A stretch of 64,000 nucleotides of DNA from Watersipora subatra (GCF_963576615.1 NC_088714.1:39284572-39348571); one strand, 5' to 3'. Counted from the stretch's first letter, positions 48,501-61,024 are shown. Notes: generated by a model from the letters alone, not told the origin. Program-made: numbers and translations.

Positions 48501-48887
48501 ATGCATAGAGAAAACCTCTTCAGTCTCTGGGTGCGTCAAAATTGTCTGTGAAAATGTTATTAGCCCCCATCTTTAACTTCTTTTTAGCACTCAGAATTCT
48601 TAATGGAACTCAAACCAGTATGAAAGTTTTAAGGTGAAGGAAACTCGCATTTAGCCGATCCTCATGTATATTTACATATATGTTTGCAGTGCTTCCTATG
48701 TACAAACTGTTCAAAACTCGCTCTCTAATCTGGCTGTACACGTAACAGAGGTGACTTACATACTACATTTATAGACTTGATAAGATGGTGTTAGTAGAGA
48801 CAATCCATTCTTTTCAATAAATTTATGATATTTTTGCATTGCTTAAGGTCTAAGTATCGGACAGAAGAAAGCAGACGGAGACCGTGA
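45568..48887 (+). CDS. Probable downstream (alternative 3') exons of the FLASH-like gene
   Basis: Four mutually phase-compatible exons: 45568-45610 (ISKECRRDYVTAPE), 45750-45828 (QSNMKRPVVDSFAG…), 46152-46359 (ESIEEFEKST…EEGELVSSDEERSK…, then Ser/Lys/Arg-rich) and 48848-48887 (SKYRTEESRRRP, stop TGA). All internal borders are good GT/AG sites. Composition (acidic EEGELVSSDEE followed by an SR-like run) matches the body of the upstream gene. The joining donor in the exon ending at 45206 is unclear; a weak one at TTACA|GTCAAG (about 45161) would keep phase. Alternatives: a separate gene whose 5' exons I missed, or an isoform replacing the 45206 stop. Confidence 0.5.
46900..46927. repeat. Perfect 10-bp stem hairpin in the intron
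   Basis: GGAGTTGTCC at 46900-46909 and GGACAACTCC at 46918-46927, with an 8-base loop. The same GGAGTTGTCC recurs alone at about 47157. No function is assignable. Confidence 0.7.
47335..48010. repeat. 34-bp minisatellite
   Basis: The unit ACTTGGTACTCTCTGCCTCT plus TATATGTATATATA is repeated about 20 times and decays at the right end. It lies in the intron before the last candidate exon at 48848. Confidence 0.93.
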
Positions 48888-48932
48888 AGGCGTCGGAACC
48901 ACTCAAACCACCCAGACCGTTACTCGAAATGC

Positions 48933-51460
48933 AGGTATTGAGTTTTTAAGTTACTATTGTAGGTCACCTCTTTAAAGCAGCCCCATCTGATCGTAAAAGA
49001 TTTGTTTATAGGTCAAGTTATGATTGTAAGTCAGGCCCATCATGGTGCATAGACCTAGCAGTGTGTATCTATTCAACTTTGATACTCGCTGGTCATAGAC
49101 TTCAACATCTGTTCCTGCGTTATCTTGACCGACTCGCTCTAGACTTGATAGCTTACTCATAGCTTGGTAAGGGCCATCTACTAACAATCTTGTGCTCACG
49201 CTTATTAAGCTTTGGATGGTGAAAGCCCTAAGTTTTGACTCGTATCACATGGCTATACACATTCTACAGCAGTAAATATTTACTACTTTGCTGAAATTTT
49301 AAAAATGTGTAAAAGTTGAACAATCTATATATAAATCTAAGTGCTTGTCTGTCGTCATTCATATGTCTAGTTTATAGCGGTTGGTTAAAATACTTATGCT
49401 TGTAGCTGTTGAACTACTAGAAGCCTGCTTGAACTACTAAAAGAAAAATATGTGCCCATTCTTTCCCAAAAATAACGCTTGCAGTTCGATTCGCCGTGAG
49501 AGGTCATCATGCGTAGCGATTATAAGTACAATTATTCCGAACCATGGAAAAGTGGCTGCATGTTTAGGAGGTAGTGCGCTTAGCTCAACATCCGTGCATC
49601 TGAATGTACGAGGTACGATCTTTTTTTTTAATGCCCGGACGGAAGGACGGACACTGCTCTTATTATAGTCAAGATTTAGACTAGCTTAAGTTACTCAAAT
49701 TCATCGGATAAAGAAACTTAGCCAATAGCAACTACACTATCTGCCATGGTTTACAAGCTGTTTTAAATCTTGAGCGAATGTGTTTAGCATAAAAAAAACA
49801 AATGTTTTTCAACAATCTGTTCTAGCAATACCTCGAACTTTCAAATATTTGAATTATGCATTGGCTGGCCACACAGAAATAAACAAACACCTTCATTTAA
49901 AAGTTATAATAGTAGATGTTGTATATGTTGATTAAAAATTTATTTTTTGTGCAAAAATCTTTTTATTACTTGTGCAATGCCACGCATTCGGTTAGTTAAA
50001 CCATAAAGACATTCGAGTGTGGCAAATAACTAACTACTCTATCACTGTATTCTCAAAGTCCTACCATTCGTTATTGCGTATTTGTTATATATAATTAGTT
50101 ATTTATTGTGCTCTTAATTACTTTGATATAACAAATGTTTCATCGCAATCTCTTCTCCGGCTAGTCATCTAACATCGCCAGCTGGCTCAACCACTCATTA
50201 GGAGTTGTGTCCTCAGCCACATGCGCGCCGTAGCATCTCTTGCAGCGGTGTAGTTATAATACACACACCCAACAATTGTTCTAACTACTCTATTGTGAGC
50301 ATCGCTGACTCATAGACACAGTCAGCTCGGTGCAGTTCTATTGACAATCAAGCAGTAAATAGGCAGCTCGTATCTATGAACACCCCTCCCTCTCCTCTCG
50401 TCCGCATCAGCCCACTCCTTTTCTCTTTCTCTCACTCATCTCGGGTAAAAGCCTCTAGCAATGGTGCAGATTATCTGAGATAATCTTGCGTGTTAATCTT
50501 TTGCATGATTAATGCTGATGTCATTCTGCATTCGTAGCACGAGGTCCTGACTCTTTTAACCACAGAATCCAAGCTCGGCCTCTGGCCGGATCTATATGGT
50601 GAGAAAGTTGCGAGCAGGTGTCAGGCAAAGTCATAATTCTTCCTCCAGCAGTCTACATTCATACTCATATGCTATGTTGATATATTGCTTTTTAATATGT
50701 ATATCATAATATTATCTATGTTGTAATAAACATGATGGTTATATGAGCATAGTTTCCATGTCTCCGTTCTCAATTCCATCTGATTCTCAAAGTATCTCAT
50801 CAAAAAAGGATGTTGTGTAGCTAACATTCATCGTCTTCTGACGTGTAACACTCTGTTATTGCCACTCCAAGCCCCGGAAGTCTTTCATATGGAGTATTTT
50901 ATCATTCTTTACTTAGCCCCGCGATGGAGGCACCTAGATACACTAAAGTAAACACTATGCAGAATGTATCTGTTTGTAAAACCTGCTGCCAGTTGGTGTT
51001 TGTTGTAAACAACATTCATGCTCGACTAGTAAAATGTAATGTCTCCACAGCTATGCTGCCTTGATTGTGTTTTCTCTCCGTTAGATTATCATCAAGAACG
51101 ACTTTGCAGAACTAAAATAGTTTTATTACGTATTAATGTGGGGCATTAGTTCGAGCGAGGGGCTCATTCAGTCATGTAATGGAGCCCTTATGGCCTTTGC
51201 TGCCTTTTCAGCGGAACGATGTTATAACCTTTATTTTTTATCAGCACTCCTGCTGACAGACGCTACTGAGCACTGCTGTCTGCCCGAGTACATACACCCT
51301 CTACGGGGCAACGTATATGCTTGTCTCTAAAGTTTTATTTCTCCGCTGACCTTGCTCAGGGTGTGGCGCTTTAGGAGTATACCTAAATTGTTAAGTGATG
51401 AAGAGACACTACAAAGAAACAATAAGGGCTTTGGGTAAAATAGAGCTCGTTGCTATATAA
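48933..51460. other. Intergenic stretch, no supportable gene
   Basis: Apart from the candidate MITE at 49318-49680, only short unremarkable ORFs are present. Confidence 0.5.
49318..49680. mobile_element. Candidate MITE with weak inverted ends
   Basis: The left end AATCTATATATAAATCTAAG…GTCTGTC and the right end (reverse complement AATCTTGACTATAATAAGAG…GTCCGTCC) are imperfect inverted repeats. No clear target duplication can be read. Confidence 0.4.
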
Positions 51461-51809
51461 AACCTGGTTCCCATATATGTCGCAAAGCACCGGCGACAGC
51501 ACCTCAGGCTGTTAACGGTGAAATGGGAACCTACGCGCCGGGGACCGCCGGTAGTTGCCGGCGGCATCGCAATAGTTTAGCGCTGTTCAAATTTCACAAA
51601 AGGCCGCTGGCAAAACCTTCCCGAAATGCACTGTACGGGTGAAGGTCACCATTATAACAACGGCATGGCTAGCGAACATTTTATTTGATCACTCGATTAT
51701 GTTTAGCGATGCAGCTTATATGTGAACATATGCCGCCGAGCCTAATGTCGCAAACGTTTTGCCGCGCAAGTTACCGCTGGAGTATCGCAATCGATATGGG
51801 AACCAGGCT
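51461..51809. mobile_element. GC-rich 349-bp MITE (Harbinger-like)
   Basis: Inverted termini AACCTGGTTCCCATAT (left) and AGCCTGGTTCCCATAT (right, reverse complement) with TAA at 51458-51460 and 51810-51812. The interior is much more GC-rich than its surroundings (GCGCCGGGGACCGCCGG region). It has subterminal repeats around TGCCGGCGGCATCGCAATAG and CCGCTGGAGTATCGCAATCG. Confidence 0.8.
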
Positions 51810-51812
51810 TAA

Positions 51813-54800
51813 GAGATCCGTAGGATCATTTCTTACATGCGCTGCCACAACGGCAGGAAGGCATTCACCGCTCTACTTGTCCTTGACATACCTCAGTCTT
51901 CAAATTATAGGCTTATAATTTGCTGCTGACTACTGGTGCTTCTCACTTTATATGAAGCCAGTCGCCGCGGCTTTTCAACTGCGACTCAAAGTGACGAATC
52001 TATTAATAGAATAGAAACATTATTATACCATAATATAAACATAATATAAACATCACTTGACTGTTTTGTCACCAGCTCACTCGATAGCTCCTGATGTCTT
52101 TTCATTGTTTGGCATGTGGCGCTATACTTGACTTTGCTGCTGACTACTAATGCCAATCAAATATCTACATACAAGCATTTTGTGTCTGAGTATTTTAGCA
52201 CAATAATAGACATTTAGCAGGCACAAATATCTGTTAAATATCTAGTTGTGTTTAGAGCAACAGCAACCCGTTTCTCACTCCCATCATCTATAAATGAACA
52301 AATATCCTTCTTATATCATTATCGCTGCTCAAGCCCCTGTCATAGACATTTATTGTAGGACTAACTATATCATCAGTTCTCCGGATATGACCTCATTGAA
52401 AATGGCTCATCTCTCGTGGAGCAATCGGATAGATTGCTGTGGTCAGCACACAATAAGAAGGTAAATAGAATAGTAGTTGCAACTGGCACTGGTACACCTA
52501 ATGTATATCTGCAGAATGTCAAAATACATCTACAGTTAGTCGCTTAAATCCTTGAGATTTTTTCCATGAAATCAAAATTAAATTGAGCTTTTGTGATAAC
52601 TCGGGTTTTTGATAGAGTACGAGGCGGTAACAGTGAAAAGAAAAAAACTCGGCATTTATTGTCTTAACAACAGCACAAATGTGTGCAATTTCCATGACGG
52701 TTAGACAATTGGTCATGCACCCACTATTTCCATTAGTTTATGCAGTTCTAGTATGACATCAATGTTAAATTAAGCTTTTTGTTTTTGTCTTTTCTTTTGA
52801 TACTTCGTTCCTAATAAAAAAGTGTGCCAAGAATACGGGAACTTGACTGCTGGCAGCAGGTCAAATGGCAAGAAGTTCTTTCAGTTTATCGACTCAATTT
52901 ATATCTGTTATTTGTTTCACAAAAAACTTTTTTTTTAAATGTTTGAAACAAATTATACTTTGAATATTATACATATAATTAAATATAGTTTCAGTTCTAG
53001 CTAAGTAAAAAGAAAACTAACTAACAGATAATTGTAAATGCACTGAATTATACTCAACATCCAATAATTTTGGCATGTTAACTCCCTTCTATGCTGGCTA
53101 TTTCATTTCATACTTTTATTTCTACATCAGTGATAAACCTAGTGTTAAATAGTGATAAAATGGAATATTTTTATTTTTTCGACTCAAATGTTATCTGACA
53201 AGATGAGGTCTCACTCATAATTCATGCAACCGCAGAAGTAATTAGTAAGAGATAAGCTTGTATAACACAAACAAATGTAAGGATAACCTTGGCTAATCTA
53301 TGTGACTTTTCTTAAGATTGCAGAGATCTTTAAAGTAGTATTACATCCGGAGATTTCTAGCTGATTTCTAGATTTCTTGCTTGTTCCTCGCCAACGGGTT
53401 AGTTTTAATAACTCCGATCAGTCTCCTCGTAAATTTGAGATGTCACTGCAGCTCGCTTGAAACGTGATCAAAATGCTTCAGTGAGTAAAATCGCAGAGGA
53501 GGTAAAGATTTTAACTGCTTTGCTGCATTTTGTACCACTACATAGAAATACGGAGCTATCTAGCCTGTGACCTTTTATTTAAGTACATTTGAAAATTGAA
53601 TTTATCGTCGAAGTGGTAGATTGTCTTTGTTACATCACATAATCTCTAGTATTCGTTGAGAGATATCGATCACACTTCTTGTTAAATTACCAACTTTGGC
53701 TATAGTTGTAGTTATGCAATGCTTACATAGACGTTGAGCTATATATTTTGTTGAGAGCGGACGAGTTGCTTATAGGAGTCAGAAGCTCTAAAAAGTCTGA
53801 CATTAGATGTTCCTCCAGATGGAATAGAAGGGCTTTCATTTAGGCTTGAATATCTTTACTAAGTATTGGACAGAGCTAGAATTTTTATTCTAGGACGCTT
53901 GAAAAGGAACGAGTAAGCTGAAATGCACTCAACAAGGAGAACATTCCATTAGCTTGACAATTAGAATAATCCTGAATAACTCCTTGGAAGGTACTAATGA
54001 AAATTGCTCCAGAAAATTAGAACAAAGTTTTTCTGTAGTAATTCTCCCTATTCTGCTCGGTCGTTAATGATAATTCGCTAAACAATGGGATGTCCGGACA
54101 TGACACAGGCAAGCAGGTGCTTCTTCATGAAACAAACAGGAGCGAACAACAACAAGAAATGAGAAGCTTATTTAGTTCGTAAATGACTCGAGGTTGTGTC
54201 AACAGAGCCCTGATTGCCTAACAAGTTCGCTCGCAACAAGCAGTTTTGAATATTGATCAGTCTTACCTGACCTCTAGTCTCCAACGTCCCATCTACTTTT
54301 CACCTTGATGAATTGTTAATATTTGCATGTCGTCTCTTCGTGTCGGAAATATTCCAATTGTTATCTGTAGTCTACTCAGCCTTGTATCTATTGAGGCAAT
54401 TTAAATTTAGTAATTTTCTCATAAAAATCGCGGAGCCATCACTTTACAAACAAGAGTGGTAAGTACTGTCTCCCGCTGATGACCATGAGCAAAAGATTTG
54501 GCTAGATGACCCGCTCATAAAGATGTGTGGTTGTTTGTTGGCACGACAACATGTAAGGAAACATGTTTTAGATGGAAGCACTAGCTGTGAAAAAAGGCTG
54601 CTTGGCCCAGAAGTCCTCAATGTCACTTTATTATGAGCTCAGTGGCTTATGACCTGAGGAAAGTTGTTTTAAATTAAATTGAGTTAATTTAATTTTCTCA
54701 GTTCTGATCATCTATGAGCCGGGCATGGACATCGACTAGAATAGTCTGCAGGCAATTTTACAGAGCAGAAATTTCAAGTGATTAGCCATTGAAGAAAGTT

Positions 54801-55660
54801 TATAGAATACTCGAATGGAGGTAATTAGCGTAGCCGGTGAGCCATTAGTGAAATCTTTAGACAAGATCTATCCTGCACTTTAACAACAAAACAATTTGAA
54901 GATTCAGCAAAAGAAATTAACTACGTAATTCTACTGATTAAATGTGAAATTAGTTAGCAGGTGGATTACCTGTCTTGCCTGGCTAATTAATAGATGCCGT
55001 TGTAGTTGGGTGCAGCGCATCTACTGAGGCTGACTACTTGACTCGGTTGGCCCGATGTACCAGTTGCTAGAGATGATCAGCTCCAACTCATCACTGCATG
55101 CAACTGCTTTCGTAACTTATCATCTTATGAGTTGTCCATTTTATTTTGCTCATGCTGTTTAAGCAATGGTATGCTGAAACATCGTAAATGAGTCCTGAGA
55201 AGAGAGTGTAAGAGTGAGACAGCCGGACTGCATTATATATCCTCAATAACTGATGGAACTACAAGGAGACAACCAACTCAAGCCACACAGTTTTCAACTC
55301 AGTATTCAAATTGAAAAACTTTATTTGAAGATCACTTTTACATTCATTTTTATTTAAATAAAGCAAAATATTTCCATCTCAACTAATCCGGTAGTTTCTG
55401 TATATTAGAAAGTCGTGTGTAGTTTTCCAGACAGACGCTCAAAGTTTGTCAAATGCTAAAAACAACCATTTGACATGACCCTAAGTCATACATAATTTGG
55501 TCATATATAATCATATTGAAATACTTGGTGATAATTTATAATCACTGTAATAATCATTTCTTCAAATGATAAGCATAATTTTTAGAATTTTAATATTACA
55601 GACTGCTATATGTAATAATTGGAAACAAAAATGTTAACACAACTGCAGCTCATATTCAAG
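51813..55660. other. Unique intergenic sequence, nothing recognised
   Basis: The longest stretch here without minisatellites or recognisable transposons, and without credible exons. A lack of repeats in such a repeat-rich window could reflect constrained non-coding DNA, but that cannot be judged from one sequence. Confidence 0.45.
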
Positions 55661-55664
55661 TACT

Positions 55665-55830
55665 ATTCATAGTTGGGTACAGTTGATAGTCGGGTACAGT
55701 TGATAGTCGGGTACAGTTCATAGTCGAGTACAGTCCATAGTCGGGTACAGTTCATAGTCTATAGTCATAGTCTATAGTCGGGTACAGTTCATTGTCGAGT
55801 ACAGTTCATGTTCGGGTACAGTTCAAAATG
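55665..55830. repeat. 17-bp minisatellite
   Basis: The unit GGGTACAGTTCATAGTC is repeated about nine times with a small internal rearrangement near 55760. Confidence 0.9.
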
Positions 55831-56429
55831 GAAAGTCCATTTTCAGAAGGAAATTTCTTGTACTAGCTTTTAAAGAACTCTACTCCACTTTATTCTTGTT
55901 TTCAATAATTTAAAGTCTTCCATATCAGCTCGACCACGTTATACTAGTGTATAACTGCAGGATAATACTGCATTCGGCTGTTTTCATTGTAAACTACGCC
56001 CATGCACCATCTGGGCATTGTGTTGCCTTAGTCCATTATTGGTCGAATTAGAACGACTTGTATGGTTTATAAAAATGCCTTGTGTGTGCCTTTCCCAAGG
56101 GATTACGTCTCTTCTCTTTGTTAACAATAGGTCTATTTTTTAACTGACACACTGAATCTCTCGGACACGTTGATGGAGTTCATCTTGTTTAGAGCAAACA
56201 GGCTGTTCCCTCGAATCGTGTCTAAAACTTACACAGCCTTCTTTCGCTATACCTCTTAGCTGATAGCTATTTTATTTAGAAAATGCTCATATAGTATGCT
56301 CGCGCATAGAGGCCTGCTAAGATAGTGCATGCCATAGAGCACTGTATCGCAAAGGTTGTATGCAGCTCATGGGCCTAATTATACAAATAGGATTTAAGTA
56401 TTGCATTCTTGGGCACCTTCTGAGTGATG

Positions 56430-56880
56430 TCACCTTCTTGGGCACCTTCCCAGCCTGGCAACCTCTCTCTCGTCTTTCTCTGTTGGCTTCTTTCGCACTC
56501 TTTCTCTGGAAACCTCTCTCTCTCTCTTTTCTGTGTTGGTTTCTTTCTCTTTCTCTGGGCAACCAATCTTCTCTTGTTGTAGTCAACTCTCGACCATCTA
56601 TGTCCACCTCTCTTCTTCTCTGACAAGGAAATCCCTACTTCTCTGGCAATCTTTTTCTTCATCTTTAACGGCTTTCACCCCTTTATGTTGACAATTCTCT
56701 TCCTCTTTTGGAGACCATTCGCTTGCTTCCGCGGTGAGCTCTCCCTCTCTACCCGCTGTGGCAATTTTTCTGTCTCGTCTGTGGCAGGTTCTCCCTCTCT
56801 TTTTGGCAACCTCTCTTCTCATTCCACCAATGTCCTTTCTCATAAAAACTTCTTCCAAGTACTTCATTGCATCCATTCTG
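56430..56880. repeat. CT-rich degenerate repeat region
   Basis: Pyrimidine-rich DNA with recurring CAACCTCTCT, CTCTCTTCT and TTTCTCTGG motifs at irregular spacing. The ORFs on both strands here are compositional. Confidence 0.6.
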
Positions 56881-56910
56881 GCTCTCTAAACAATTATATT
56901 TCCTTCATGC

Positions 56911-57366
56911 AACTGACCCCTCAACTGACCCCTCAACTGACCCCCCAACTGACCCCTCAACTGACCCCTCAACTGACCCCTCAACTGACCCCCCAACTGA
57001 CCCCTCAACTGACCCCTCAACTGACCCCTCAACTGACCCCTCAACTGACCCCTCAACTGACCCCTCAACTGACCCCTCAACTGACCCCTCAACTGACCCC
57101 TCAACTGACCCCTCAACTGACCCCTCAACTGACCCCTCAACTGACCCCTCAACTGACCCCTCAACTGACCCCTCAACTGACCCCTCAACTGACCCCTCAA
57201 CTGACCCCTCAACTGACCCCTCAACTGACCCCTCAACTGACCCCTCAACTGACCCCTCAACTGACCCCTCAACTGACCCCTCAACTGACCCCTCAACTGA
57301 CCCCTCAACTGACCCCTCAACTGACCCCTCAACTGACCCCTCAACTGACCCCTCAACTGACCCCTC
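56911..57366. repeat. Highly uniform 12-bp minisatellite (38 copies)
   Basis: AACTGACCCCTC is repeated 38 times over 456 bp. Apart from two units near the left end with CCCCCC in place of CCCCTC, the copies are identical. Four of the six frames are open (LTPQ, STDP, EGSV and GQLR cycles). Near-perfect identity points to recent expansion. Confidence 0.98.
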
Positions 57367-57369
57367 GAG

Positions 57370-58970
57370 CATAAGCTTTAAGCACATGCTATATTTTGCT
57401 AGAGCCTTTTAACATTAAAATTATAACTTTTTCTTCTTTGGCTATCCAGTCTTCAGTCTATGCCAAATTAAAGGCTTTCAAAGTTGTTCTACCAACTTCT
57501 TTCAGTGCCAATGCAGAAAAAATTGCCTTGACGGTTTGATGTCAATGTCGCGTACAACGAATGGTTGTTTGGCGTTAGGTTGACAACACGCTGCCAGTTG
57601 CTGGTTTGTTTGTTTTTGAACGATATCACCTGTCAATCAAACCACTTGAATGCATTGATTAGTTCTTTATCTGATACTATTCCCACCCTTGTCAGAAAAT
57701 ATCTTTTGAATAAATATAAAACTAATTGGCTCCTCCATTGATCTTGTATTGAATTTTACAGTCTAGCTGACTTTCTGACAAAGTGCTGACAATGCCAACT
57801 GTATTACCCTCAAGCTTTTGTAGCCTGACAATTGGACATGATTCACTTATTGAGCTCTAGAAATGTGAGATTTTTTGTTTAATAATACCATTACATAAAC
57901 TTTGCGTGCTGTTTTGAAACTGGTTTAAAGCTTTTAAACATGATAAAGAAATTTTTGTCAACAAAACAAATGTTGGCTGTTGTATCCTGGTGGAGCGTGC
58001 AAGCACCATCCTGGTGGAGCGTGCAAGCGCCTCCCATGATGTGATTAATCATCATTCTGTTTAAATATCTCTCGTCTCAAATTATAAGGAAAAGGTTTCT
58101 TGAGAGGGAAACTGAATAAAAGAGAGACCTTGATACAAATGCAAAATGTTCTAGACGTTTTCAAGCAGCTACAAGACCAAAGGCTACAAGACTGAGAGCT
58201 ATTAATGCTTTTAATAGCGACTTTTTGATGATGACATGAGTGTGGTAGAATTGTCTTCTCATCGTCTCGTGTCGAAGACGTAAATTTACACAGAAAGTAT
58301 TTTCTAGCACTCACTAAGTCATGCGTGAAAACATTTGGTAAAAAGCACCTGCTTGTGGCAGATGTAACTGTATTGAAGATATCCCGTATAGATAGTTTGC
58401 TCGCGGTAACAATGCATTCACGCAATTGTTTTAGCCTCATAAAGGTTCAGCTCTTTTTTAACTGTGTATTATCACAAGTAATGGTAATTAGTCAATTGAA
58501 ATAGATACAAAGGAACGGCATAGACAAAATAGCTGTATGCATCACTGAGCTCCTAATAGAAATCGTTCATTCTCCATCTATGTGTACCTACGAAATGACC
58601 GATGAAGCGAGCTGTCATTGGATCGCAGTCATTATAGCAAAAGAAACAAAAGATTTGAGGCCTGATTATGCGCTGGCCCTTTATACTACGAGATATTCTT
58701 GAATGAGAACATTATGCAAACAGAGACCATCGATTATATAAGTCAGTAATGAGGCAGAATTATAGCAATTAGCTAATTGTTTCCATCCAGAACTATATGT
58801 CGTCTCTCATCCAGCACTAATCCCAAAATCTCTCTGTTGAGCGGCTTTCTCGAGGTCTTCAATTAGCTCTATTTAGACCAAGCTCGAAAATAAAATTGTT
58901 AAAATTTCAGTTTTCATTTTACTAGATGTTATCAACTTTTGCTTATAGTAAAGGGTTTATTGTTTCTATC
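57370..58970. other. Stretch without a supportable gene
   Basis: A 24-bp direct duplication (ATCCTGGTGGAGCGTGCAAG…) lies at about 57988-58035. A 131-codon minus-strand ORF at 58045-58440 has no recognisable motif. Confidence 0.5.
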
Positions 58971-58979
58971 ATCATCGTC

Positions 58980-59262
58980 CTGCATCATATACCATGTGCT
59001 GCCATTTAGATGTACTTCCTGTAGCATATACCATATGCTGCCGTTGAGATGTACTTCCTGTATCACACACCATGCGTTGCCATTGAAATGTACTTCCTGT
59101 ATCATACACCATGCGTTGCCGTTGAGATGTACTTCCTGTAGCATACGCCGTGCATTGCCGTTGAGATGTACTTCCTGTATCATATACCATGTACTGTCAT
59201 TGAGATGTACTTCCTGTATCCTATACCATGTGCTGCTGTTCAGATGTACTTCATACACGGTA
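58980..59262. repeat. 39-bp minisatellite
   Basis: About seven units of CATATACCATGTGCTGCCGT plus TGAGATGTACTTCCTGTAT. The period of 13 codons keeps it open on both strands (CTSCIIYHVLPLR / QEVHLNGNAWCMI cycles). Confidence 0.92.
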
Positions 59263-59446
59263 TGCCATGTACTGGCGATGCAAGCCTCATCACAACTGGA
59301 CCCTCAGAATCAACTTGTTTAATTTCTTTTTAGGTTTTAGAAACATGATAGCGCAAGCTTTGGCAACCAAATTAGACTTTTTTCATAACATAATCTACTT
59401 TGTTGCTTTTAGAGTCATTTGAGGTGTGATACTAAGGCTCCTGGTA

Positions 59447-59836
59447 GCAATGCCCTAACAAGCAATGTACTAACAAGCAATGCACTAACAAGCAATGTTC
59501 TAACAAGCAATGCCCTAATAAGCAATGCCCTAATAAGCAATGCACTAACAAGCAATGCCCTAACAAGCAATGCATTAACAAGCAATGTTCTAACAAGCAA
59601 TGCACCAACAAGCAATGCCCTAACAAGTAATGTTCTAACAAGCAATGCGCTAACAAGCAATGCACTAACAAGCAATGCACTAACAAGCAATGCACTAACA
59701 AGCAATGTACTAACAAGCAATGTTCTAACAAGCAATGCACTAACAAGCAATGTCCTAACAAGCAATGCTCTAACAAGCAATGCACTAACAAGCAATGTAC
59801 TAACAAGCAATGCGCTTACAAGCAATGCGCAAGCCA
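59447..59836. repeat. 15-bp minisatellite
   Basis: The unit AACAAGCAATGCACT is repeated about 26 times with changes mostly in the last four bases. Open frames on both strands (SNALT / VSALL) are artefacts of the period. Confidence 0.95.
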
Positions 59837-60187
59837 GTCATGCAGCGTGGAAATATTTTGTAAATGTGTAGGCGAAGGCTGATCATTTATGTTACGGTCA
59901 GCACTTTGACAGCGCTTGGACAGCACTTGGTCAGCGCTTCACACTATGACTACGAGGTTATTCTAAATCTACATTGTATATTCAGCCTATATTATATATT
60001 TGCTGACATTAGACTCCTATCAACATTAATGAAAATAAAGATTTTAATTAAGGAAGGTTAACAAAAATATTATATTTCATTTCCTTAAAAAGAAATTTCC
60101 TAGATACAAAACTTGAAGGCTCTGGTACTGCATTTTATAAGTTGATATCATGTACTGGCTCATAGGGAGTTAAGGATGGAGTCCAAC

Positions 60188-60975
60188 TGATTGTTTGGTT
60201 AATAATAGTTTATTGAATCATAAACCATAAACCATTGAACCGTGAAAACTGTAAACAAATACATGGAGATTAATAACATAATAAACATAAAAGTGTTTAG
60301 CAAGAAAAACTATTAATGTCCTATATAGAATTGATTAAAATGACGATAAGCCGCAATACAATTAAAACATAAAATGCATTCATAAATCCGTAAAATCTAT
60401 CAGGCAAACAATAAAATGAGACATGAATGATATAATATATTATAAAAAAAACATACCTCTTTGGCCTATTCCCAATTGAGTCAGTAATCCTGATATGATT
60501 GCAGAAGATTATATATTGTAATAAGATGACGTGTTGCGTGTGAGTAAATAATTGAAGTTAAAATGTACGCAAATAGTCTATAGTGTAGTCAAAATTGACT
60601 ACATGATTCGGTGAGGTGTCTGGCAGAGTTACTGGACAATAAATGAATTTGCTGGTTCCTACGATTGATTTTATACAAAACTAACAAAACATGTTTTTAT
60701 GTTGAAATGTTATTACAAAAGTATGAATCTCTGGTTTACACCTCAGATCAATAAAAAAGGTATTATTTAAGGATAAATACACATTATGAATCATTGCTGC
60801 AAAGTTTCACAAAGTGTTTATCCTTGTTTACTGGTTAATTGCACTACGCTATAATATGGCTTTATAATAGATATGCTGCTAAACTACTGTGGTCAGTGCA
60901 ACAGGAACTGGCTTCATTTATATAAGGTGAACCATGATGACCCAGGATAGAGGCAATAAATTGGGGGTCACTACA
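60188..60975 (-). mobile_element. Probable 3' LTR of the BEL/Pao element
   Basis: On the minus strand it would begin TGTAGTGACCCCCAATTTAT directly after a purine run and end …AACAATCA, giving TG…CA ends. It contains a TATATAAAT box (about 60919-60928) and an AATAAA on the minus strand near 60203-60208. The 5' LTR lies outside the window, so the left border is inferred. Confidence 0.6.
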
Positions 60976-60983
60976 CTCCCACC
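60976..60983 (-). other. Candidate polypurine tract
   Basis: The minus strand reads GGTGGGAG immediately before the inferred LTR start, the usual position for plus-strand priming. Confidence 0.55.
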
Positions 60984-61024
60984 TAAAATTTAATAATTTT
61001 ACTCTATTTTTCACTAATTCGTAT

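Noticed and set aside
49477-49500. GTTCGATTC, resembling a tRNA B box
   Set aside because: No matching acceptor, D-arm or A box at proper spacing; no tRNA can be folded by eye.
56685-57412. LTPQ, STDP, GQLR and EGSV repeat ORFs
   Set aside because: They are produced by the 12-bp array; four open frames at once indicates composition, not coding.
58045-58440. 131-codon minus-strand ORF
   Set aside because: No recognised domain, no splice partners and ordinary AT-rich composition; length alone is not enough.
59415-59871. SNALT / VSALL repeat ORFs
   Set aside because: They are produced by the 15-bp array on both strands.
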